Of a DNA stretch of 64,000 nt, positions 25,830 through 34,808 are shown one piece after another. The DNA lies in NCBI GenBank assembly GCA_016718275.1, contig JADKEA010000019.1, forward strand, positions 186,001-250,000, in the 5' to 3' direction. The notes beneath the pieces were generated by a model. The model searched no databases. It saw only the letters and a program-made list of their open reading frames with translations, and was not told the DNA's origin. The stretch is from Candidatus Villigracilis affinis. Its GTDB lineage: Bacteria > Chloroflexota > Anaerolineae > Anaerolineales > Villigracilaceae. The first letter of the stretch is position 1. Each line of letters opens with the position of its first letter. A program made the translations under genes and the position numbers.

Positions 25830-26907
25830 TGAATGATGAATTTGAAACCCTAATCGGACTTGTTTCTCAATATAGCCCATCGGGACAGGAACGCGGCGCG
25901 GTGGAATGGCTTGTGGCGCGGATGAAGTCACTGGGCTATGACGATGCTTTTATTGATGAGGCTGGCAATGCTGTCGGTGTGATGGGGAAGGGGACGAAGC
26001 AGGTTGTGCTGCTGGGTCACATTGATACGGTGCCTGGAGAAATTTCTGTCCGTGTTCTGTAGGGGCGACTCATGAGTCGCCCTTGCTGTATGGCCGTGGC
26101 TCGGTGGATGCGAAAGGTCCGCTGGCGAGTTTTGTGGATGCGGTGGCAAAGGTCGGTGCGAAGGATGGCTGGCAGTTTGTTGTGATCGGCGCGGTTGAAG
26201 AAGAGCGTAATTCGGAAGGCGCAAGATTTGTCGCAACACAATACAAGCCTGATTTTGCGATCATCGGTGAGCCCAATCAATGGGACAGAATGGCACTTGG
26301 ATACAAAGGCAGCGCGTGGGCGAATGTGACGGTCAAACGCGGGCAGGCTCACACAGCGAGCGGTGAAGAGACTGCGGCGGAAGCGGCTGTGGAAGTCTGG
26401 CTGAAGATCAAGGCATATGTGGATTCGTTCAATGCTGATAAGCCAAAGGTGTTTGATAAATTATTGCTCACTTTGCGCGGCATGGATTCGGACTCAAATG
26501 ATTTTGAACAATGGGCAAGGCTGAAGGTTGGTGTCCGCTTGCCCGTGGAAGTTTCGCCAGAAGATTGGTATCAAATATTAAACGAGACCCTAAGGGTTTC
26601 AGAAACCCTTAGGGTCTTGATCGAGCCCGTTGGATTCGCCATCCCTGCGTGGGGGTGTGAGAAAAATACTCAGCTAGTACGAAGCTTCTTAAGCGGAATC
26701 AGGTCACAGGGCGGGGAGCCGCGTTTCGTCTATAAAACGGGAACCGCTGATCTGAACATCGTCGCTCCTGTATGGAAATGTCCTGCTGTGGTGTATGGTC
26801 CAGGTGATTCAGCGTTGGATCATACGCCGGATGAACATATTTCGTTGGAGGATTATTCCAGGGCTGTTCAGGTGCTTTCAAGTGCGTTGAGCAGGTTGAC
26901 AGAATAA
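25829..26907 (+). CDS. argE: LysW-ornithine/lysine deacylase (ArgE/LysK), with two palindromic insertions and a frameshift
   Basis: An M20-family metallopeptidase that releases ornithine (or lysine) from LysW. Motifs are LLGHIDTVPGE, LYGRGSVDAKGPLA, IGAVEEERNSEGA and a C-terminal KTGTADLNIVAPVW. The frame breaks at a TAG (26060) where a 20-base perfect palindrome lies (26063-26082). One extra base upstream would let the palindrome be read in frame as VGATHESPL. A second palindrome (26585-26617) is in frame and reads ETLRVSETLRV. The second part is otherwise open to 26907. Whether the shift is real or a consensus error is unknown. Confidence 0.82.
26063..26082. repeat. Palindromic element inside argE/lysK (first)
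   Basis: A perfect 20-base palindrome (GGGCGACTCA and its complement) located between conserved motifs HIDTVPGE and LYGRGSVDAKG, where homologues have about three residues. It is therefore an insertion in coding DNA. Confidence 0.7.
26585..26617. repeat. Palindromic element inside argE/lysK (second, in frame)
   Basis: Two 16-base arms (AGACCCTAAGGGTTTC and its exact complement) with a one-base spacer. Read in frame they give the repeated peptide ETLRVSETLRV. The sequence belongs to the same family as the intergenic palindromes at 44563 and 52307. Confidence 0.75.
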
Positions 26908-26981
26908 TACTGAGATGGGTTGCATCTTGCGAGAAAAATGATATTCTATGATTTGATCATATTCAAGAAAGGATGCGTGTC

Positions 26982-27989
26982 ATGGAGTATCGAAGATTGG
27001 GCTGTTCTGGAGTGCTGGTTTCACCGTTGTGTTTGGGAACATTGAACTTTGGCGGAGCAACCACTGAAAAAGATTCCTTTGAGATCATGCGTAGGGCGGT
27101 GGATGGTGGAATTAATTTTTTCGATACGGCAAATGTTTATTACATGGGGGAGGGTGAGCGTATTGTAGGAAGATTCTTGAAAGAACATCGTTTGCATGAT
27201 CAGGTTTTCCTGGCGACAAAGGTTTTTCATCGGATGGGGGATCTTCCCAATGATGGTGGCGCGACCCGTTATCACATCATCAAGGCTTGTGAAGATTCGT
27301 TGCAGCGTTTACAGACCGACCACGTTGATCTTTATCAACTTCATCGTCCGCCGTTGGCACATTCGCAGGAGGAAGCGCTGCGGGCTTTTGATGATCTGAT
27401 TCGTGCGGGGAAGGTCCGTTATATTGGCTGTTCCACGCATCCCGCCTGGATGGTCATGGAGTCGCTCTCCATCAGTGAGAAGGCTGGACTGAATCGATAT
27501 ATCAGTGAACAACCTCCCTATAATCTGCTGGATCGCCGTATCGAGAATGAACTTGTCCCATTGTGCCGAAAATATGACCTGGCGATTGTTCCATACTCGC
27601 CGTTGGCGGTGGGTGTGTTGGCAGGGCGTTATCCGCAAACCGGGAATTATCCTGAAGGTTCGCGCGCGCAACTCTGGGATAAGAGTATGAGCGATTCACG
27701 CATCACTCAACGCGGGATCGATGTTGCAAATGCGGTGGGTAAAATGGCTGAGGAACGCGGACTGACCTCTTCACAACTGGCCCTGTTATGGACGAAAGAT
27801 CAACCCGGTATCACCGCTCCCATCATTGGTCCGCGTACGCTTGCTCATCTCGAGGATGCGCTCGTTGTTATGGATAAAACTTTGGATGAAGCAGATCGGC
27901 CATTGTTCGATGAGCTTGTGCATCCGGGGAATGCCGTTTCAGATTTTCATAATAATAACGAGTGGATGAAGGCGCGTGTCAATTCCTGA
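26982..27989 (+). CDS. Aldo/keto reductase
   Basis: A 335-residue NADPH-dependent oxidoreductase of the AKR TIM-barrel superfamily. It begins MEYRRLGCSGVLVSPLCLGT. It has the tetrad Asp/Tyr region FFDTANVYYMGEGERIVGRFL, the catalytic Lys in FLATKVFHRMG, and YQLHRPP with the conserved His. The NADPH-site segment near the C-terminus is APIIGPRTLAHLEDAL. The ATG at 26982 has AAGAAAGG nine bases upstream and matches the family start, so the earlier ATG at 26973 is not used. Substrate not predictable. Confidence 0.9.
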   Translation: MEYRRLGCSGVLVSPLCLGTLNFGGATTEKDSFEIMRRAVDGGINFFDTANVYYMGEGERIVGRFLKEHRLHDQVFLATKVFHRMGDLPNDGGATRYHIIKACEDSLQRLQTDHVDLYQLHRPPLAHSQEEALRAFDDLIRAGKVRYIGCSTHPAWMVMESLSISEKAGLNRYISEQPPYNLLDRRIENELVPLCRKYDLAIVPYSPLAVGVLAGRYPQTGNYPEGSRAQLWDKSMSDSRITQRGIDVANAVGKMAEERGLTSSQLALLWTKDQPGITAPIIGPRTLAHLEDALVVMDKTLDEADRPLFDELVHPGNAVSDFHNNNEWMKARVNS

Positions 27990-28025
27990 TAAAATGACCG
28001 AACACTCCTATAAAGTGTAAAAACG

Positions 28026-28056
28026 AAACGGGTCACGCTTTTAGCGTGACCCGTTT
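28026..28056. terminator. Bidirectional terminator between the aldo/keto reductase and opp genes
   Basis: AAACGGGTCACGC and GCGTGACCCGTTT form a perfect 13-bp stem with a 5-base loop between two convergent genes, with T-rich sequence on both sides. Confidence 0.85.
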
Positions 28057-28057
28057 A

Positions 28058-29041
28058 TTATTCGGTTACCAAATGACAGGCTGTGTAATGTCCGGGGGCA
28101 ACCTCACGCCATTTTGGAACTTCGGTCTTGCAGCGGTCCACTGCGATGGGACAGCGCGGATGGAATCTGCATCCTGAAGGCGGGTTGATCGGGCTGGGAA
28201 CATCGCCCACCAAAATGGTGCGTTGACGTGCGCGTTCTTTACGCGGGTCAGGCAGCGGCACAGCAGAAAGTAAAGCCTGTGTGTAGGGATGGCGGGGCTT
28301 TTCGTAAAGTTCATCCCGTTCAGCGGTTTCGACCATCACGCCCAGATACATCACTGCGACGCGGTCACAAATATGCCGCACCATACTCAGGTCATGTGCC
28401 ACGAAAAGATAGGTCAGTCCAAGATGGTCTTGTAATTTTTCGAGCAGGTTGACCACCTGTGCTTGGATGGAAACATCCAGTGCGGAAATGGGTTCATCGC
28501 ACACGATGAAGAGCGGATCAGAAGCAAGCGCGCGTGCAATGCCGATGCGCTGGCGCTGCCCGCCTGAAAATTCATGTGGGAAGCGGTTCATGTGACGTAC
28601 ATTCAAGCCCACCAGTTCAAGCAATTCCTTTACGCGGTCATCGCGTTCCTTTTGACTCGCCAGCAATTTGTGCACACGTAATGGCTCGCTGATGATCGCG
28701 TTTACCGTCCAACGCGGATTTAATGAAGCGTATGGGTCTTGAAAGATCATCTGTGCTTTGCGGCGGATCTGCATCAATTCAGCGCCCGTGGATTCGTGCA
28801 CGCTGAGATTGTCAATGATCGATCTGCCTGAAGTAGCGGGATACAATCCCAGCAGCGTGCGGCCAACCGTGGTCTTGCCGCATCCGCTTTCACCGACGAG
28901 GCCGAGCGTTTCCCCTTTTTGAATCTCAAACGAAACACCATCCACTGCGCGCACAGCGCCGACCACTCGGTCGAAAATGACCCCGCTGGTGATCGGGAAA
29001 TGTTTGGTCAATTCTTCAACGCGTACCAATGGCCCGGTCAT
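28058..29041 (-). CDS. oppF: Oligopeptide ABC transporter ATP-binding protein OppF
   Basis: One of two ATPases of an Opp/Dpp-type peptide importer (327 residues). It has Walker A GESGCGKTTVGR, Q-loop FQDPYASLNPR, signature FSGGQRQRIGIARAL, Walker B FIVCDEPISALDVSIQ and the H-loop FVAHDLSMVRH. The C-terminal oligopeptide-transporter extension holds SGCRFHPRCPIAVDRC, whose cysteines in this family can bind a [4Fe-4S] cluster. Its start overlaps the oppD stop by four bases. It is the last gene of oppABCDF. Confidence 0.93.
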   Translation of the reverse strand: MTGPLVRVEELTKHFPITSGVIFDRVVGAVRAVDGVSFEIQKGETLGLVGESGCGKTTVGRTLLGLYPATSGRSIIDNLSVHESTGAELMQIRRKAQMIFQDPYASLNPRWTVNAIISEPLRVHKLLASQKERDDRVKELLELVGLNVRHMNRFPHEFSGGQRQRIGIARALASDPLFIVCDEPISALDVSIQAQVVNLLEKLQDHLGLTYLFVAHDLSMVRHICDRVAVMYLGVMVETAERDELYEKPRHPYTQALLSAVPLPDPRKERARQRTILVGDVPSPINPPSGCRFHPRCPIAVDRCKTEVPKWREVAPGHYTACHLVTE

Positions 29042-30036
29042 CGCAAGCCTCCTGTTTTTACATCCACCCAGCAGGCGGCCTTATGCTTCCCTTCCACGAT
29101 TTGCAGCAGCGGATTTTCACGCACGCAGCGATCCTGTACGAATTCGCAGCGCGGCGCGAAAGGACACCCAACAGGCTCGGCCAATAAATTTGGCGGTGCA
29201 CCTTGAATTGACTTCAAACTCTTTTCACGTCGGCGGTCTGCGCGCGGCAGGGCTTGCAATAGAGCAATTGTGTATGGGTGCAGCGGATTATCGTAAAGGT
29301 CATCCACATCGGCTTCCTCAACGATGAAGCCAGCATACATGACGATCACACGATCTGCCATACCTGCGACCACGCCGAGGTCATGCGTGATCCAGATCAT
29401 TGCCATACCCACATCCTGTTTCAAACGTTTGGCAAGCTCAATGATCTGTGCTTGAATGGTGACATCCAGTGCGGTCGTTGGTTCATCTGCAATCAACAGG
29501 CTGGGTGTGCAAGCCAGAGCCATCGCGATCATCACGCGCTGTCGCATACCGCCCGAAAACTGATGTGGATAATCATAAAGACGCTTCGTCGCATCGGGGA
29601 TGCCCACCCAATCCAAAAGCGTGATCGCCCGCTCGCGGCATTGCTCCGGGGTCATGGGGGTATGCGTGCGCAGGGTCTCGGTCAACTGACGGCCAATGGT
29701 CAATACAGGATTGAGACTAGTCATCGGATCCTGAAATATCATCGCGATTTCTTTACCGCGGATGTGTTCCATCGCATCTTCACTTAACTCGAGCAGTTTC
29801 CTGTCACGATACGTCACTTCACCGCTGACGATTTTCCCAGGCGGCATCGCGATCAGCCGCAGAATCGACATCATCGTCACCGATTTCCCGCATCCGCTCT
29901 CACCGACGACAGCCAGCGTTTCACCTTCATTTAAAGAGAACGAAACACCATTGACCGCATAAATCGTCCCTTCCGGTGTGTGAAAGCGGGTTCTCAGGTC
30001 TTTTACTTCAAGAAAAACATGTTGTTCTTGGCTCAT
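29038..30036 (-). CDS. oppD: Oligopeptide ABC transporter ATP-binding protein OppD
   Basis: The second ATPase (332 residues). Walker A is GESGCGKSVTMM, signature FSGGMRQRVMIAMALAC, Walker B LLIADEPTTALDVTIQ and H-loop ITHDLGVV. The C-terminal extension has GCPFAPRCEFVQDRC, the Cys cluster shared with OppF. OppD and OppF form the heterodimeric motor on the inner face of the membrane. It lies two bases after oppC. Confidence 0.93.
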   Translation of the reverse strand: MSQEQHVFLEVKDLRTRFHTPEGTIYAVNGVSFSLNEGETLAVVGESGCGKSVTMMSILRLIAMPPGKIVSGEVTYRDRKLLELSEDAMEHIRGKEIAMIFQDPMTSLNPVLTIGRQLTETLRTHTPMTPEQCRERAITLLDWVGIPDATKRLYDYPHQFSGGMRQRVMIAMALACTPSLLIADEPTTALDVTIQAQIIELAKRLKQDVGMAMIWITHDLGVVAGMADRVIVMYAGFIVEEADVDDLYDNPLHPYTIALLQALPRADRRREKSLKSIQGAPPNLLAEPVGCPFAPRCEFVQDRCVRENPLLQIVEGKHKAACWVDVKTGGLR

Positions 30037-30038
30037 GG

Positions 30039-30985
30039 CTATACCGTCCGACTACGTGGATCGAGCGCATCGCGCAAGCCATCACCGAGAAAATTGATGC
30101 TGATGGTAATCAGAACGATCAACAAACCAGGGAAGAGCCACAGCCAATAGGCCGATTCGATGTATCGATAGGCGTTCTCCAGCATATTACCCCATGTGGC
30201 GGTTGGCGCGCGCACGCCCATGCCAAGGAAGCTGACATAGGCTTCAAGCGAGATCGCGCCTGCCACACCCAACGTCGCAGAGACAACGATCGGCGCGATG
30301 CTATTGGGGAGAATGTGCTTGAAGATGATCTCCCAGCTGGGTGTACCGGTGGCGCGTGCCGCGAGGATGAACTCGCGTTCTTTAATGGAAAGAAACTCTG
30401 CGCGAACGATGCGGGCGAGATAAGGCCAGCTCGTCAGCCCGATGATGAAAACGATGACGACCACACTTCCGCTCAAAGTGCGGCCAAGGATATTTATGTT
30501 GGGAAGCTGGCCTGAGAAGAACTTCGACATAACGATCAACAAAAGCAGCTGTGGCATATTGAGCATGGCTTCGGTGAAGCGCATCAGGATGCTGTCAATC
30601 CTGCCGCCGAAATACCCAGCAAGCGCGCCGATCAGAATGCCGATCATCACTTCGACGAATGCGGCTGTAATTCCGATCGCGATCGAGATCTGGCCGCCAT
30701 AAATGGTGCGCGCGAGAATATCGCGCCCAACAGTGTCGGTGCCGAAGGGATGCGCCGCGCTGGGCGGCTGCAAACGCTCTTTTGTATTCGTGAAATTGGA
30801 ATACTTTTCGGTGAAAAGAACGCGCCGCCGAACGAATACAAGGTGAGCAAAACCAAAACAACAGCGCCGAAGATCGCCATTTTGTGTCGGCGAAATCTGC
30901 GCCATGTGAGGTTGGCTAGCGTAAGCGGCGGAGCTTCAACTTCCGCGACAAGCAATTGATTGGGGAGATCTTCTGAGATGGTCAT
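30039..30985 (-). CDS. oppC: Oligopeptide ABC transporter permease OppC, frameshifted
   Basis: The OppC-type permease has an N-terminal cytoplasmic segment and first membrane helix (WRRFRRHKMAIFGAVVLVLLTLYS) in one frame. The rest is in another: HPFGTDTVGRDILARTIYGG, five more helices and the EAA loop EFILAARATGTPSWEIIFKHILPN. The frames meet at an AAAA run (about 30813-30816 on the plus strand). One more A there gives GGAFFFTEKYSNF and a single protein of about 316 residues. The shift is most likely a homopolymer error. Confidence 0.85.
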
Positions 30986-30993
30986 GGTGCTCC

Positions 30994-32028
30994 TTAATCA
31001 AAGCGGATGCGCGGGTCGAGCCACGCATATACGATATCGGTAATGATCTGAAATATCACCACGGAAACTGCGATCAGCATCAGAATGCCCATGACAACGG
31101 GCGTATCTCCACGGTCGATCCCGTCGATGAATAACCGACCCATTCCGGGCCAGGCAAAGATGCGTTCCGTCACAACGGCACCCCCGAGTAGCAGGGGCAG
31201 GTCCAGCCCCACGATGGTGACGATCGGCAGGGATGCATTCTTAAGCGCATGGATGAAAGTGATCTCGCGCTTGGGCAGGCCCTTCGAACGCGCCGTGCGG
31301 ATGTAATCCTGTCCCAGCACCTCGAGCATGGTGCTGCGGATATAACGGCTGTAGGCTGCAAAGCTGATGAATGCAATGCTGAATACGGGCAGGATCATAT
31401 GCAGGATGATCTGACCGGTCGTTTTTCCGATCTTCGGGTCGAACATTCCCACGGTTGGCAGGTGAGGCAGGCCCCAGCGCTGGAAGTTGATCGAGAAGAT
31501 GTACATAGTGGAAAGTGCCACAAAAAAGATCGGCATGGAATATCCGATGAATAAAATCCCGGTAAGAATATTATCGAACAATGAATACTGACGAAGCGCT
31601 GAAAAAATTCCCACCAGCAACGCGCCCAGCACGATCACAAATTCTGCTGTAAGCATGAGGATCAATGTGTTTGGCAGACGCTCAAAAATGACCGTTGTAA
31701 CGGGTCTGCCGGTTTGAACAATGGATGTCCCGAAATCGCCCCGTAGGACGCCCTGCCGTTTCCCCTGAGTCTCTGCCGTGCCATCCCCATCGAGATCGAC
31801 CTTGGTCCAGTCATTGCCGATCAGCCAGTACAAATATTGAATGTAGACGGGTTTGTCGAGGCCAAGCTGACGGGTGAGGCGTGCGCGGTCTTCGGGCCTT
31901 GTTGGCGTGCGTCCGCCCATAGTGGCTAGCGGGTCGGTGGCGTTTTGCATCAAGACGAACAGGATCAAACTAATAACAAGTAATAAAGGAATGGCTTGTA
32001 ACAAGCGACGGACAATGTATCTTGTCAT
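30994..32028 (-). CDS. oppB: Oligopeptide ABC transporter permease OppB
   Basis: A 344-residue permease with the typical N-terminus TRYIVRRLLQAIPLLLVISL and six membrane helices. It has a long periplasmic loop between helices 1 and 2 (LGLDKPVYIQYLYWL) and the EAA loop DYIRTARSKGLPKREITFIHALKNA. The ATG at 32028 is used because AAGGAGAACTCA lies just before it; the longer frame from 32043 would begin at that Shine-Dalgarno. It lies eight bases upstream of oppC. Confidence 0.92.
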   Translation of the reverse strand: MTRYIVRRLLQAIPLLLVISLILFVLMQNATDPLATMGGRTPTRPEDRARLTRQLGLDKPVYIQYLYWLIGNDWTKVDLDGDGTAETQGKRQGVLRGDFGTSIVQTGRPVTTVIFERLPNTLILMLTAEFVIVLGALLVGIFSALRQYSLFDNILTGILFIGYSMPIFFVALSTMYIFSINFQRWGLPHLPTVGMFDPKIGKTTGQIILHMILPVFSIAFISFAAYSRYIRSTMLEVLGQDYIRTARSKGLPKREITFIHALKNASLPIVTIVGLDLPLLLGGAVVTERIFAWPGMGRLFIDGIDRGDTPVVMGILMLIAVSVVIFQIITDIVYAWLDPRIRFD

Positions 32029-32041
32029 TGAGTTCTCCTTC

Positions 32042-32086
32042 AAAAAGAGAGGGGTTCTGTAAGAATGGATTTTTACAGAACCCCTC
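32042..32086 (-). terminator. Partial terminator between oppA and oppB
   Basis: On the minus strand GAGGGGTTCTGTAA and TTACAGAACCCCTC form a perfect 14-bp stem followed by TCTTTTTG. It sits between the binding-protein gene and the permease genes, a common arrangement that yields more binding protein than membrane subunits. Confidence 0.8.
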
Positions 32087-32106
32087 CGGTATTTTACTTG
32101 ATTATT

Positions 32107-33804
32107 TTATTGCTGGATGTCCCATTCAATGATGTTGTAGAACGGGGTCGCGCCGGAAACCTTGACATTGGTCAGGCGGGAGTTGATCGCCCAAATGTCG
32201 GGATCCCAGTAAATGCCGATGAAGTAGGCCTGATCGAAGATCAACTTCGAGATCTCATGGAAGGTCGCTTCGCGGGCAGCGGCATCCACCTGGGAGCTTT
32301 CCTGAGCAAAGAGGGCTTCAAGGTCGGTGTCGCAGACGGCCTGCCAGTTGCTGCCATCGGGGGCTTCATCTGTGGGGATCTGATCGCAGTACCACTCGGA
32401 GACATGAGGGTCAGGATATTGAGTAACGGTCGAGTATTCAAAAATATCGAGATCGCCTGTTGCTGCAGGGCCGCCTTCTGCATACCCATCGAAGAAGTTT
32501 TCGGCGTTGATCAATTCAGTGCCGATGCCCACTTCGAGTAGTTGTTGTTGGAATACCGCTTGGATCTCTTTGCGAATCTCGCGGGTAGTGGTTCCGTACT
32601 TGAGGACGAGTTCAACGCCATCCTTGTCGCGGGTTCCATCGCCGTTACTGTCGGTCCAGCCAGCGGCATCAAGGAGTTCATTTGCCTTGGCAGGATCGTA
32701 AGGATAAGGCTCGATGGACGGATCGACGAACGGGGTGTTATCCCAATAGGTCGCTGCCACGCCGGTGCGCCCGAGCAACAGGTCGTTGACGAGGGATTCG
32801 CGATCGGTTGCATATGCGATCGCCTGACGGACGCCTTGTTCTTTCAAGGCAGGGTGTCCCTTATCGCCGAGGTTGATGTACAAGCCTTCATTGTAGCCAG
32901 AGAAGGCGGTGAACATTTGAGTGCCTGCTTCTTCCAGGGTTGGGATATCTGAATAGGCGATGAAAGTGCCGAGGTCGCCTTCGCCTGATTGAAGGGCCGC
33001 GATCTGGGAAGCATCATCCGGTACGAAGCGGATAAAGATCTCGTCCAGTTTGGGGCGGCCAAGCCAGTAACTGTCGTTGGCGACAAAGCGGGCAAATGAA
33101 CCAGCTTCCCATTCCGCAAAGTTGAAGGGACCGCAGCCTACCATTGGAGTGCGGTTATATTCGGCGGCGTTCAGGTTGCCATCGGCTTCAAAGACGGGTT
33201 GCAAAACATGCTTGGGAATGATGCCTTTCCAGAGAGTCGCGGCCCACGGGGCGAAGACTTCATTGAATGTCACCACAACAGTTTGCGGGTCTTCAGCGAC
33301 GACGCTTTCCATCTGGTCGTAGGGGCTCTGCGACGCGACCGTGTTGTTGGGATCCATGTACATTTCGTAGGTGAAGACAAAGTCGTCGGCAGTGATCGGA
33401 GTGCCGTCAGACCAGACAATGTCATCGCGCAGTTTGAATGTGATGGTACGGCCATCTTCTGAAATGCCGCCATTTTCGGTGGTGGGCAGTTCAGTCACCA
33501 GTACAGGCACGGGCGCATTCTGATCGTCGTAGGTCCATGCGTAGCAGCTCCACAGCTGGTAGGTGATGGCTGTGAACCACTGGTTGGTATACAGCGGATT
33601 CAAGTTGTCGAATTCCTGGGTGAAGATGAAGGTGGCAACCTTCTTGTCAGCAGCAGGAGCCTCGGTGGCGGCAGGGGCCTCCGCAGGGGCCTCGGTTGCG
33701 TCACTGCCAGTCGGTGCTTCAGTGGCAGCTGGACCACCGCCGCATGCTGTTAACAGCAGTGTGGCAATGACCATCGCGAAAAAAATGGACTTCAAGTGTT
33801 TCAT
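32107..33804 (-). CDS. oppA: Oligopeptide ABC transporter substrate-binding lipoprotein OppA
   Basis: A family 5 extracellular solute-binding protein of 565 residues. The signal peptide ends in the lipobox LLTAC, followed by an Ala/Thr/Glu/Pro linker (APTGSDATEAPAEAPAATEA) typical of Chloroflexota surface lipoproteins. Family marks are FKLRDDIVWSDGTPITADDFVFTYE, GVRQAIAYATDRESLVND and YPYDPAKANELLDAAGW. The DSNGDGTRDKDG insert may bind calcium. The start at 33804 has AAGGAGAAGAAGAA upstream. It is the first gene of oppABCDF. Confidence 0.93.
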   Translation of the reverse strand: MKHLKSIFFAMVIATLLLTACGGGPAATEAPTGSDATEAPAEAPAATEAPAADKKVATFIFTQEFDNLNPLYTNQWFTAITYQLWSCYAWTYDDQNAPVPVLVTELPTTENGGISEDGRTITFKLRDDIVWSDGTPITADDFVFTYEMYMDPNNTVASQSPYDQMESVVAEDPQTVVVTFNEVFAPWAATLWKGIIPKHVLQPVFEADGNLNAAEYNRTPMVGCGPFNFAEWEAGSFARFVANDSYWLGRPKLDEIFIRFVPDDASQIAALQSGEGDLGTFIAYSDIPTLEEAGTQMFTAFSGYNEGLYINLGDKGHPALKEQGVRQAIAYATDRESLVNDLLLGRTGVAATYWDNTPFVDPSIEPYPYDPAKANELLDAAGWTDSNGDGTRDKDGVELVLKYGTTTREIRKEIQAVFQQQLLEVGIGTELINAENFFDGYAEGGPAATGDLDIFEYSTVTQYPDPHVSEWYCDQIPTDEAPDGSNWQAVCDTDLEALFAQESSQVDAAAREATFHEISKLIFDQAYFIGIYWDPDIWAINSRLTNVKVSGATPFYNIIEWDIQQ

Positions 33805-34145
33805 TTCTTCTTCTCCTTTTTTGATTTGATGCACATCTGAATAACTTCAGACGCTGCTCACTTCATGGTGTCGTGCGTGGTTCTGCCAATACCAACACTC
33901 AATAAAGAAAAATATACCGTACCTGGGAGTTGCCCTGCCTTGTGTGATTGCGATCCTGTGCTCTCACATCAATATGATACCGCGTTTGGCTTTATATGGC
34001 ACGATTGTTCTTGTTTAACTCTTTCTGTAAAGGGGTGAGATCGAACAGATCTGCGCAGAAGATGTTTAATGCGGTTCGCATATAATAAATGATCGCTTCA
34101 TTGATAATAGAGGAAGTTGACTGTAGGTTTCCAAGGAGTGAAATT
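33805..34145. other. Intergenic region between oppA and the channel gene
   Basis: This AT-richer divergent spacer should hold promoters for both flanking genes. A TATAAT lies at 34081-34086 on the plus strand and a TATATT on the minus strand near 33910. Neither has a convincing -35. No ORF, hairpin or RNA gene was recognised. Confidence 0.4.
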
Positions 34146-34808
34146 ATGATCGAAAAATTATCTTCACGATTTTATGGGCGGGTGGGATATTTACTGGTAT
34201 TGGTGGCTGTGCTCAATTTTGGATACCCGCTGACGCTGTACATGGGCGGGCTGGGGAACTTGCTCTTCCTGCTGGCGTATACATTGATGTTCGTCATCGG
34301 TGTTCTGGTGACTAGTGAGGATAAAAAACATTTCATTCAAACCAGCATCGCGGCTGTAGTGTGGATGGTTTGTGCGGTCGTTTCGTTTTTTGCCCCATCG
34401 TCAGATTCTGCGACGATTATTTCACAGGTGGCGATCATCCCTGCGCAGTTGCTCATGACCATTGCCTTGCTGCGTTATATCTACACGTCCAAAGTGGTGA
34501 ATGCGAATGTGATGATGACTGCCATCACGGTTTACATTTTTATTGCCGCCATGTTCACGCCGCTGTATGTCATTGTCAGCCGATTGGATGTGAATGCCTT
34601 CGTAGATAATGGATTGGGCGTCGCACCGCAGTGGCAGCAGTTGGTGTATTTTAGCTTTGTCACGCTCGCCACACTCGGTTATGGCGATGTGCTGCCGCTG
34701 AATGCGTGGGCGCGATCACTGGCGACGGTAGAGGGCATGCTGGGGGTGTTGTACATTGCTCTCATCATGGGAAGATTGATCGGGGTGTACTCTCAAGAAA
34801 GAGATTAA
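34146..34808 (+). CDS. Ion-channel (two-pore-helix K+ channel-like) membrane protein
   Basis: A 220-residue membrane protein with about six hydrophobic helices. Before the last helix is a pore-loop filter TLATLGYGDVLP, matching the TxGYGD potassium-selectivity signature, so it probably conducts K+. No cytoplasmic RCK or cyclic-nucleotide domain follows. The ATG at 34146 has CCAAGGAGTGAAATT upstream, whereas the earlier ATG at 34089 has none. It converges on the metY gene, overlapping its end by four bases on the opposite strand. Confidence 0.85.
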   Translation: MIEKLSSRFYGRVGYLLVLVAVLNFGYPLTLYMGGLGNLLFLLAYTLMFVIGVLVTSEDKKHFIQTSIAAVVWMVCAVVSFFAPSSDSATIISQVAIIPAQLLMTIALLRYIYTSKVVNANVMMTAITVYIFIAAMFTPLYVIVSRLDVNAFVDNGLGVAPQWQQLVYFSFVTLATLGYGDVLPLNAWARSLATVEGMLGVLYIALIMGRLIGVYSQERD

